Of a stretch of DNA of 16,653 bases, positions 1 through 5,652 are shown in pieces; the stretch's first letter is position 1; every line of letters begins with the position of its first letter. The translations under genes and the position numbers were made by a program. Source of the DNA: Lachnospiraceae bacterium UBA3641 (GTDB lineage: Bacteria > Bacillota > Clostridia > Lachnospirales > Lachnospiraceae); contig DFKQ01000066.1 in the NCBI GenBank assembly GCA_002373875.1, forward strand, positions 1 to 16,653. The letters are read 5' to 3'. The notes below the pieces were generated by a model that saw nothing but the letters and a program-made list of their open reading frames with translations, did not search any database and was not told the origin of the DNA.

Positions 1-30
1 GATATATCTTTAGTTTTTCAATTAATATAT

Positions 31-140
31 TTATTTGTTTAATAGTTTATATTTTTATAGTTTATTGGTTTATAGATTAATAAATTCACATGTTTTACAG
101 TGTAATTACATTTTATTTGTTTAATGATTATATAGTTTAT
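31..140. repeat. AT-rich segment with short direct repeats
   Basis: The first 175 bases are almost all A and T. A 13-base unit, TTATTTGTTTAAT, occurs at 31-43 and again at 113-125. The octamer TAGTTTAT occurs at 43-50, 58-65 and 133-140. No convincing gene lies here. AT-rich repeated DNA next to a replication initiator module could be an unwinding element or a protein-binding cluster, but that role is inference. Confidence 0.5.
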
Positions 141-239
141 TTAATTATTAAACTGACTTCCGAATGGCAATATTCTACACACTGTTAAACTATCCGTTTG
201 TTTATGAGTGATTCGCAGCACACTATAAGTCCGGAGTGT

Positions 240-355
240 CAAAAAGAGGCAAAAAGCGTAAAAACGGAAAGGAACGGAAAGAAATGAAAAGAAGCAAAAA
301 TAAGTAAAAATGAGGGAAAATGGGTGGAAATGAGTAAAGGAAAGAGGAAAGAAGT
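240..355 (+). other. Purine-rich tract
   Basis: About 115 bases whose + strand is overwhelmingly A and G, with a loose recurring pattern of A-runs separated by G-rich dinucleotides or trinucleotides (for example AAAATGAGG, GGAAATGAG, GGAAAGAGG). No reading frame of note crosses it on either strand. The remaining bases up to 534 are AT-rich and hold no gene I can support. Confidence 0.5.
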
Positions 356-534
356 AATAAGATGTATATATACGGAGCCATAATAAACCAAAGCATTTTA
401 AATTAAATTTTAAAAATTGAAATGTGGCTTATTTACAGTATTTGCAGATATAATCTATCTCGTGTTACGTGGTATATTCATAATTCATATGCCTTTTGTG
501 AAACATTTGAAATATGTTTTAATTTTTATAAAGC

Positions 535-563
535 TTGCTAATGCAGATATTTTCATATATAAT
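535..563 (+). promoter_or_regulatory. Candidate sigma-A promoter for the HTH gene
   Basis: TTGCTA at 535-540 and a perfect TATAAT at 558-563 are separated by 17 bases. A transcript would begin near 570, about 68 bases before the ATG at 638. Confidence 0.5.
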
Positions 564-574
564 TCAAATCGAGA

Positions 575-591
575 ACCACGTATACTGTGGT
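575..591. promoter_or_regulatory. Inverted repeat in the leader, possible operator
   Basis: ACCAC (575-579) and GTGGT (587-591) form a 5-base inverted repeat with a 7-base centre, just downstream of the predicted transcription start and followed by a T-rich run (592-600). It could be an operator for the HTH protein encoded downstream or a weak attenuator. The stem is short, so this is tentative. Confidence 0.3.
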
Positions 592-637
592 GTTTTTCTT
601 TCGATATCCTTTAACAACACGTTTCACGGAGGTAAAA

Positions 638-1246
638 ATGGGAAGACAAAGGCTTAAAATCCTTCCGGACAGGATCTTTCACAAGCTATGGGACAGTATA
701 GATAACTTCAACGACAGGGACGATTATGTATCATCCCTGTCATCAGAGGGCTCTTTTTTTAAGTATGATTCCCTGGGGATCACGTATTCTGAGTGTATTT
801 TCCTATTAAAAAGCCTTTTCAAGGCCAAAAAAATGACCTTCAGGGAGATAATCGACGCTGCGGGGGCTAAAAAAAGCGAAATATCGCATATTTTCTGTAT
901 TCCTATAAGAACGGTTGAGGATTGGTACTCCGGGAAGAACAGAACACCTTCATATGTAAAGATAATGGTCCTTAAGCACTACCATATGCTGGATCTGGGT
1001 AAATATGTACGGCTGGCTTCCACAATTGACCATATTAAAACGCAGCCTTCAATATATATCAAGCGTTATCAATCATCCGACAGTAAATTGACCACTGACC
1101 AAGCAAGTCAAAACATTGATATTCCCAGTAACGAAGCACCATCTAAAAAAGATGCTGACTATTATTATGATGAATTTATATCCGGCGAAGAATACGAACG
1201 CTATCTGGATAAGCTTATTGCCGAAAGCAAAAACAGGCGTCATTGA
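638..1246 (+). CDS. Helix-turn-helix DNA-binding protein
   Basis: A 202-residue soluble protein. I start it at 638 because GGAGG at 628-632 precedes that ATG at good spacing; an upstream in-frame ATG at 587 has no such site. Residues 67-117 look like a helix-turn-helix of the kind found in short clostridial regulators, with the signature IPIRTVEDWYSGKNRTPSYV (89-108), close in style to YdaS or Xre recognition helices. Residues 145-172 are polar and probably a flexible linker. The C-terminus (173-200) is rich in D, E, Y and K and probably helical. It lies 55 bases upstream of a hip-like toxin-antitoxin operon that has its own promoter. It could regulate that operon, the nearby origin, or itself; nothing in the sequence settles which. 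I do not recognise the full-length family. Confidence 0.7.
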   Translation: MGRQRLKILPDRIFHKLWDSIDNFNDRDDYVSSLSSEGSFFKYDSLGITYSECIFLLKSLFKAKKMTFREIIDAAGAKKSEISHIFCIPIRTVEDWYSGKNRTPSYVKIMVLKHYHMLDLGKYVRLASTIDHIKTQPSIYIKRYQSSDSKLTTDQASQNIDIPSNEAPSKKDADYYYDEFISGEEYERYLDKLIAESKNRRH

Positions 1247-1256
1247 TTTTCTTCAT

Positions 1257-1284
1257 TTGAATTTTATATCAAAAATGATATAAT
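1257..1284 (+). promoter_or_regulatory. Promoter with overlapping palindrome for the hip-like operon
   Basis: TTGAAT (1257-1262) and TATAAT (1279-1284) are 16 bases apart. The inverted repeat TATATC-N6-GATATA (1265-1282) covers the spacer and most of the -10 box. A palindrome placed there would be a classic repressor site, and HTH antitoxins of the HipB type usually repress their own operon. E. coli HipB binds TATCC-N8-GGATA; the half-sites here are similar in sequence but more closely spaced. Confidence 0.55.
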
Positions 1285-1301
1285 TGTTTCAGGGTGATCT
1301 T

Positions 1302-1847
1302 ATGGATATTCAAATGACTCAATTAATAATGAAAATTAAAAAGCGCCGAAAAAAGCTTGGATATACTCAGGCTGATGTCGCCCGGAAGTGCGGTATAAAG
1401 CAAGCCAATTACAGCAGGTTTGAATCCGGGCACCAATTGCCCACAGTTGATACTTTGATTACAATATTAAATGCGCTTGATCTCAGGCTGAATATCACTC
1501 CATCAGATGACGTACATTATACGATCATGTGGCGTAATAGGACCGTGGCCAGGGTTTTCCTGCTTGAAAACAGAAAAGAGATACAATACGAAAAAATCGA
1601 ACCAGATGGCATTCATCAGCCTTTTTCCGGCGACAAGCTTGATCTTGACCGTTTTTACAGATTTATCAAGTCAAGATGTTATGAAGATGACCGGGGCGAT
1701 CTTGAAGTTATATTGAAAAAGGCTAATTTGCAAAGCAATAACCCCTATGATTTTATTAAGATTTCTCATGGTGTAACGTATTCTGATGATTTCTGGATAA
1801 AAACTTCTGATGAATTACTTTTATGGGAGGATGTGAAAATAAGATGA
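1302..1847 (+). CDS. Xre-family antitoxin fused to a HipA N-subdomain-like (HipS-like) region
   Basis: 181 residues. ATG at 1302 follows AGGGTGA (1291-1297). Residues 6-65 are a standard Xre/HipB-type helix-turn-helix (GYTQADVARKCGIKQANYSR then PTVDTLITILNALDL). The remaining ~110 residues are not DNA-binding. They end in SHGVTYSDDFWIKTSDE followed by LLWED, which resembles the GLSL-D-YWI...WED segment that in many Firmicutes HipA-like proteins sits just before the kinase domain. The stop codon overlaps the ATG of the kinase gene (ATGA), so the two are translationally coupled. In HipBST systems a separate small protein, HipS, corresponds to this N-subdomain and neutralises the kinase HipT. 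Here a HipB-like and a HipS-like part appear to be one polypeptide. The HTH assignment is firm; the HipS-like reading rests on remembered motifs. Confidence 0.75.
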   Translation: MDIQMTQLIMKIKKRRKKLGYTQADVARKCGIKQANYSRFESGHQLPTVDTLITILNALDLRLNITPSDDVHYTIMWRNRTVARVFLLENRKEIQYEKIEPDGIHQPFSGDKLDLDRFYRFIKSRCYEDDRGDLEVILKKANLQSNNPYDFIKISHGVTYSDDFWIKTSDELLLWEDVKIR

Positions 1848-2602
1848 AAAGCTACCGGTTAAGTACGGAAGCCATAGTTATGGTCTCCGGAAGTTCCGCA
1901 GGAACCCAGCCAAAGTATTATGATAAAGGTTATTGGTATAAGGTCGATCAAAACGGTTATGAAGGCTTGTCTGAATACCTGATGAGCCTTGTCCTGTCAT
2001 GCTCCAATTCGCAATCATATGTTATTTATGAGAGATGTTCAATAAACGGCAGGTCCGGATGCCGGTCTAAAAACTTTCTTTCTCCTGCGGAATCTTTTAT
2101 CAGCTTTCAAAGATTATACGATATGTATCATGGAGGAAGCCTGTCCGAACGGATAATTCCCCTTTCAACAGTAAATGAGAGGATCGAATTCGTGCGAAAT
2201 TTTATTATAGATTATACAGGCTTTGACTGCCTGGAGTATTTAAAAATCATCCTCTCTCTGGACATGCTTTCATTAAATACCGACAGGCATTTCAATAATT
2301 TGGGGATTATTGCAAACGAAGACACTGATTCTTTTTATGCAGCACCAATATTTGATAACGGTGATTCTCTTTTATCAAATTATAACAAATTCTCAGTCGA
2401 CATGAGTTTAGAAGATTCCATAGAAAGCGCATATTGTCAGCCTTTTTCGTCGAATCACGAAGTCCAGGCTCAATCAGCAGGTATAGGCCTTAAAATTGAT
2501 TATGATCGTTTGAATTCCCTTTTGGACAAGGAGCCTCCGTCTCGTGCCCTTTCAGTTTTAAGGTATCAGCTTGACAAATACGATAAATTATTAAAACTGT
2601 AA
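1844..2602 (+). CDS. HipA/HipT-like Ser/Thr kinase toxin lacking the N-subdomain
   Basis: 252 residues, starting at the ATG of the ATGA overlap, with GGGAGG at 1825-1830 upstream. The protein begins almost directly with the kinase: a Gly/Ser-rich loop ending in SSAGTQPK (17-24), matching the GAQPK loop of HipA and SIQPK of HipT; the ATP-binding lysine in YWYK (K33); a helix-C-like acidic residue (E40 or E44); catalytic loop LNTDRHFNNLG (144-154, D147, H149 and N152); and a DFG-equivalent DNG at 171-173. All key kinase residues are present. Typical Firmicutes HipA-like proteins run to about 380-400 residues because they also contain the N-terminal subdomain, which here is attached to the antitoxin. 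Known family members phosphorylate aminoacyl-tRNA synthetases (HipA on GltX, HipT on TrpS); the target here is unknown. Confidence 0.8.
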   Translation: MKSYRLSTEAIVMVSGSSAGTQPKYYDKGYWYKVDQNGYEGLSEYLMSLVLSCSNSQSYVIYERCSINGRSGCRSKNFLSPAESFISFQRLYDMYHGGSLSERIIPLSTVNERIEFVRNFIIDYTGFDCLEYLKIILSLDMLSLNTDRHFNNLGIIANEDTDSFYAAPIFDNGDSLLSNYNKFSVDMSLEDSIESAYCQPFSSNHEVQAQSAGIGLKIDYDRLNSLLDKEPPSRALSVLRYQLDKYDKLLKL

Positions 2603-2710
2603 GGCGAAAAATAAAGGGCAAAGTTCGCTATATAAGCAGGCAAAGTAAGGGATATATGTAAAAATAGTGGGCATTATTAAAAATTTTTAAGGGCCTTTTA
2701 TAAAATTTGT

Positions 2711-2763
2711 GGGCATTGTTTAAAAAAATTATGGCCCCTCTTTTCTTTCTGTTTTTTGTTTTG
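2711..2763 (+). terminator. Weak terminator-like stem and T-rich run after the kinase gene
   Basis: GGGCAT (2711-2716) can pair with ATGGCCC (2730-2736) with one bulged base, and the following 25 bases are pyrimidine-rich with runs of T. It would end rightward transcription of the toxin operon before the origin. The stem is imperfect, and its left arm overlaps a degenerate iteron, so the call is weak. Confidence 0.3.
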
Positions 2764-2827
2764 TAGCCTGCTTATGCCTTGGTCTGAGTGCCACAATATT
2801 TATATTTGTACCATTATTTTTATGCGG

Positions 2828-2886
2828 TGGGGATAAATACCTTAAAATGCTCATGTTTTCCGGGGTTTGAGTGACTTTTATCAACA
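2828..2886. other. Two DnaA-box-like nonamers
   Basis: TTATCAACA lies on the + strand at 2878-2886 and TTATCCCCA on the minus strand at 2828-2836. Each differs by one base from the consensus TTATCCACA. Their presence within the iteron region fits host DnaA participation in origin opening. Single nonamers can occur by chance, so this is supportive only. Confidence 0.4.
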
Positions 2887-3045
2887 GAATCCAGGTCGAA
2901 AAAGAGTTAACATAAAAATTATGGGCAAAGTTTATATATTTTCAGGGCGTATTTAATTACGTATAATATTTCTCGTAAAAATAAAGGGCAAAGTTTATGA
3001 AAATAAAGCCGCAGTAACTTTGCCCACAATTTTTCTATAAAAAAG

Positions 3046-3230
3046 TTGGTACAAATTCACGTCTATATCTTGATGTTTTCAAAAGGATATGGTACAACAT
3101 ATTTGTACTTGATAAAAAACATGGTACGAGTTAGGTGATTTTCCTAAAAAAGATGGTACGAGTTCGTACTTATAAGGGTATCTTTTAAGAAAGGAAATGG
3201 CTTAATTTGCCCATAAAATTTATGGTACAT
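3046..3230 (+). repeat. Iteron family B, core ATGGTACGAGTT
   Basis: GGTAC-centred copies begin at 3048, 3091, 3123, 3155 and 3224 (first G of GGTAC). The best copies are at 3121-3132 and 3153-3164. Three successive copies are exactly 32 bases apart, about three helical turns, and the first pair is 43 apart, about four turns, so a protein would bind on one face of the helix. The copy at 3155 extends into a near-perfect palindrome, GTACGA-GT-TCGTAC (3156-3169), and the copy at 3091 into GTACAA-N5-TTGTAC (3092-3108). Confidence 0.7.
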
Positions 3231-3271
3231 CTTTATAAGTCATTAAGGCTGACATTATAAAGAAACCGGTC

Positions 3272-3305
3272 CCGTTTTATAAAAAAAAAGGGTTAAGTAA
3301 AACGG
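3272..3305. promoter_or_regulatory. Inverted repeat upstream of the initiator promoter
   Basis: CCGTTTTA (3272-3279) and TAAAACGG (3298-3305) are a perfect 8-base inverted repeat with an 18-base A-rich centre. It ends 24 bases before the -35 box of the initiator gene, so it may be an operator for autoregulation. Confidence 0.4.
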
Positions 3306-3329
3306 AAAATGCCGGAATTTCAAGGTTTT

Positions 3330-3357
3330 TTGAGGCGTATAAATAAATTAATAAAAT
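3330..3357 (+). promoter_or_regulatory. Candidate promoter of the replication initiator gene
   Basis: TTGAGG (3330-3335) and TAAAAT (3352-3357) with 16-base spacing. The short leader holds a GTTGTT/AACAAC inverted repeat (3359-3364 and 3378-3383) right before the ribosome site, which could limit translation of the initiator. Confidence 0.45.
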
Positions 3358-3393
3358 TGTTGTTTTAAAAATAAAGCAACAACAGGGGGCTGT

Positions 3394-4602
3394 ATGAAAA
3401 ATATTAATGATAAACTCGAATTCTATTCACCCGGCATAAGGTATTCCAAGGGTAATGCCTTAATATCTGCCAAATATAAATCCACTATTACAGAGAATAA
3501 ATTACTTAATTGTGCAATAGCCAACGTAAAAAACGGCGAAGTTGACTCTGAAGGATCGGTTATAGTAAGAATGTCAAGGTCGCAGCTATCCAAGCTTATG
3601 GGCTGGAAAGCCGGAACATATTTTTCCAATCTGGATAAAACGGCCGAAATGTTGTCAGGCCGGGTTATGGGTTATTCCAATCCGGAAACCGAATCCTTCG
3701 AATATGTTCCGCTGATCACCAAGGCTAAATATGAGAATAATGAACTTACCATAAGGTTCGCGCCTGAGATGAAGGACAAGCTCATCCAGCTTACAAACAA
3801 TTTCACTGTGCTGGATCTGGGTGTGATCACATCCTTTAAATCGAATTATTCATTAAGATTGTATGAAATACTTAAGTCCAAGGCCTATATTCCCAAGGGA
3901 GAAACAGCGATAGATTCCAATAAAATAAGAGTTGATATTGATGTGGCGGAGCTTAAGTTCGAGATGGGTACCATAAATATTGAGGTGGGCGGAGTTAAGA
4001 AGACCCTTATCGAGACCTCTAAGAATAACCTGAACGGAACTCCGGATTATAATAAGGCTCTGGAAAAGGTTAAGGAACAGACTAATGATGACTGGCGTCA
4101 TTTTAAACGGACGATAGATAAGGCGGTGGATGAGATCAATGAAAAGACCGAACTCAATGTGAGTTACGAGCCCTCGGCCAGGGAAGGTAAGGGCGGAAGG
4201 ATCAAGTCCCTGTATTTCTATATTGACAAAACACCTGTTAGCTTAAGGAAGGACGATAAGGTTGAAGAGGATAAGACTCCTCTGATGGAATATAATGAGG
4301 ATGATCTGGTTGATGAAGTGCTGGATCTGGCTTGTGAGATCGAACGGATCAAGGTATCGGAATGCAGGGCTATAATCAAGGCGGCAGGATATGACCTGGA
4401 AAAGGTAAGGGTTGCCCATGAAGCTGCCAGGCAGCAACGGGAATTCAAGACATCCTATACTGCCTTTATGATCTGGGCGATAAATGAGGGCATCACTCCG
4501 AATGAGAAGAGTTCAGGCAACAGTACAGGCAGGAACGGATTTAATGACTTTAACCAGAGAAAATACGATTATGAAGAGCTTGAAAGGGTAGCTCTAATGT
4601 AG
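3394..4602 (+). CDS. Rep_3-superfamily (RepB-type) replication initiator protein
   Basis: 402 residues; ATG at 3394 follows AGGGGG (3384-3389). The protein has the layout of the paired winged-helix initiators of iteron plasmids. The first winged helix (about 25-150) includes ENKLLNCAIANV, SRSQLSKLMGW and LTIRFAPEMKDKLIQL. The hallmark FKSNYSLRLYEILKSKAY (148-165) starts the second, which ends near 290 with RIKSLYFYID. The C-terminal ~110 residues are acidic then helical and are probably not part of the DNA-binding core. Such proteins bind iterons as monomers to open the origin and as dimers to repress their own promoter. Two iteron families lie just upstream. No partition genes (parA/parB) are visible in the window. 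The family call is confident; whether it drives a plasmid, a chromid or an integrated relic is unknown. Confidence 0.88.
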   Translation: MKNINDKLEFYSPGIRYSKGNALISAKYKSTITENKLLNCAIANVKNGEVDSEGSVIVRMSRSQLSKLMGWKAGTYFSNLDKTAEMLSGRVMGYSNPETESFEYVPLITKAKYENNELTIRFAPEMKDKLIQLTNNFTVLDLGVITSFKSNYSLRLYEILKSKAYIPKGETAIDSNKIRVDIDVAELKFEMGTINIEVGGVKKTLIETSKNNLNGTPDYNKALEKVKEQTNDDWRHFKRTIDKAVDEINEKTELNVSYEPSAREGKGGRIKSLYFYIDKTPVSLRKDDKVEEDKTPLMEYNEDDLVDEVLDLACEIERIKVSECRAIIKAAGYDLEKVRVAHEAARQQREFKTSYTAFMIWAINEGITPNEKSSGNSTGRNGFNDFNQRKYDYEELERVALM

Positions 4603-4605
4603 GAG

Positions 4606-4703
4606 GAACCATCATGACGAAGTCATGATTAAGCATGGTTCCGACGATTGGCCGCCGACGATTCGTCATAAGGGTGGACCGCTTGCGGTGGATGCCTTAT
4701 GAC
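4606..4703 (+). other. Two adjacent compound stem-loops between rep and the S1 gene
   Basis: First structure: outer stem GAACCAT (4606-4612) with ATGGTTC (4635-4641), enclosing an inner hairpin CATGAC-GAA-GTCATG (4613-4627). Second: outer stem GTCATAAGG (4665-4673) with CCTTATGAC (4695-4703), enclosing ACCGC-TT-GCGGT (4678-4689). Between them, CCGACGATT is directly repeated (4641-4649 and 4655-4663). Neither stem is followed by a T-run, so these are not ordinary terminators. Candidate roles: a structured leader of the S1-protein mRNA, a processing site, or a protein-binding site of the replicon. Confidence 0.5.
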
Positions 4704-4743
4704 ATAGAAGGAGGGGGCATTACATCTTTATAGGAGGGAAAAA

Positions 4744-5652
4744 ATGGAAGAATCAATGAAGGACTACGAGCGTGAGCTCGAAGCATCGTTCCGTACCATA
4801 AACGAGGGCGATGTGATCAAGGGGACGGTCATCGATGTTACCGATGAGGAGGTTACGCTTGATCTTAAGTATTATACCCAGGGTATTATCAAGGTGGCTG
4901 ACTTGAGTGAGGATCCGAATTTCTCGGTCCTTGATGATGTGAAGATCGGGGATGAGATCGAAGCAACGGTCATGAAAACGGATGATGGTAACGGTAATAT
5001 TGTATTATCCAAGAAGGAAGCTAATAAGGTCCTGGCATGGGATGTACTTAAGCAGCTCAAGGAAGAGAAAAGGGATATACCGGTCAAGGTGACCATGACG
5101 GTCAAGGGCGGCGCAGTAGCTTATGTAGAGGGAATTCGAGGATTTATTCCTGCGTCCCAGCTTGATATCTCCTATGTAGAAGATGTTGATTCTTTTCAGA
5201 ATAAGAAGTTGACCGTAAGGGTCACTGAAGTTGATCAGGAGAAACAGAAGCTGATTTTATCGGCAAAGGAAGTATTAAAAGAGAAGCTTAAGGAAGAGCA
5301 TGATCACAAGATCGCAATGCTCATACCGGGTACAATTACGGAAGGTACGGTCGAGAGCCTTCAGACATTTGGTGCTTTCGTTGATATAGGAGACGGTCTG
5401 TCGGGTCTTGTTCATATATCGCAGATCGCGGAATACAGGATCAAGAAGCCATCGGAAGTACTTAAGGTTGGCGACAAGGTAAGGGTTAAGATCCTTAATA
5501 CCAATGACGGCAAGATAAGCCTGAGTATCAAGGCTGCTGCGGAAGAAGAGGGCAGAAGCGAAGAAGTAAGCAGGGAAGCTGAGATGTACTCGTCAAATGA
5601 AACGATCGGCACCGGCCTTGGAGATCTTCTTAAGGGGATCAAGCTTGATTAG
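4744..5652 (+). CDS. Ribosomal protein S1-like RNA-binding protein with three S1 domains
   Basis: 302 residues; ATG at 4744 after AGGAGGG (4732-4738). Three OB-fold S1 repeats are visible: about 20-91 (EGDVIKGTVIDVTDEEVTLD), 108-176 (VKGGAVAYVEGIRGFIPASQ) and 195-264 (GTVESLQTFGAFVDIGDGLS, then GLVHISQ). The third is the most canonical and the second matches the GFIPASQ form of S1 domain 4-type repeats. The tail (265-302) is acidic. E. coli S1 has six repeats and many Firmicutes homologues three or four, so the length fits a Firmicutes S1 homologue that binds mRNA or the ribosome. A terminator-like hairpin follows the stop codon. There is no IspH fusion, unlike in some clostridia. Confidence 0.85.
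   Translation: MEESMKDYERELEASFRTINEGDVIKGTVIDVTDEEVTLDLKYYTQGIIKVADLSEDPNFSVLDDVKIGDEIEATVMKTDDGNGNIVLSKKEANKVLAWDVLKQLKEEKRDIPVKVTMTVKGGAVAYVEGIRGFIPASQLDISYVEDVDSFQNKKLTVRVTEVDQEKQKLILSAKEVLKEKLKEEHDHKIAMLIPGTITEGTVESLQTFGAFVDIGDGLSGLVHISQIAEYRIKKPSEVLKVGDKVRVKILNTNDGKISLSIKAAAEEEGRSEEVSREAEMYSSNETIGTGLGDLLKGIKLD

Larger units (their letters stand above)
2607..3221. repeat. Iteron family A, consensus AAAAATTATGGGCAAAGTT
   Basis: Close copies on the + strand are at 2607-2625, 2914-2932 and 2977-2995. Inverted copies are at 3016-3034 and 3204-3221. Shorter or degenerate + copies (AAAATAGTGGGCATT and AAAATTTGTGGGCATT) lie at 2661-2675 and 2702-2717. The copies at 2986-2995 and 3016-3025 form a perfect 10-base inverted repeat (GGGCAAAGTT / AACTTTGCCC). 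Placement around a Rep_3 gene suggests initiator-binding sites, with the inverted copies near the gene possibly serving autoregulation or handcuffing. Confidence 0.75.
2603..3393 (+). other. Probable iteron-type replication origin
   Basis: A 791-base gene-free, AT-rich stretch immediately upstream of a Rep_3-type initiator gene. It contains at least six copies of a GGGCA-centred 19-base iteron in both orientations, five copies of a second element centred on GGTAC, two DnaA-box-like sites, an operator-like inverted repeat and a promoter for the initiator gene. This is the arrangement expected of a theta-replicating plasmid or chromid origin. Activity is inferred. Confidence 0.75.

Noticed and set aside
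417..614. 65-codon frame starting with TTG in the AT-rich left region
   Set aside because: No ribosome site, composition like the surrounding non-coding DNA, and it overlaps the promoter and start of the HTH gene.
2607..3230. CRISPR array
   Set aside because: Repeats are short, in both orientations, unevenly spaced and sit next to a Rep gene; iterons explain them better.
4606..4703. Ordinary rho-independent terminator of the rep gene
   Set aside because: Neither stem is followed by a T-run; the structures are nested and unusual.
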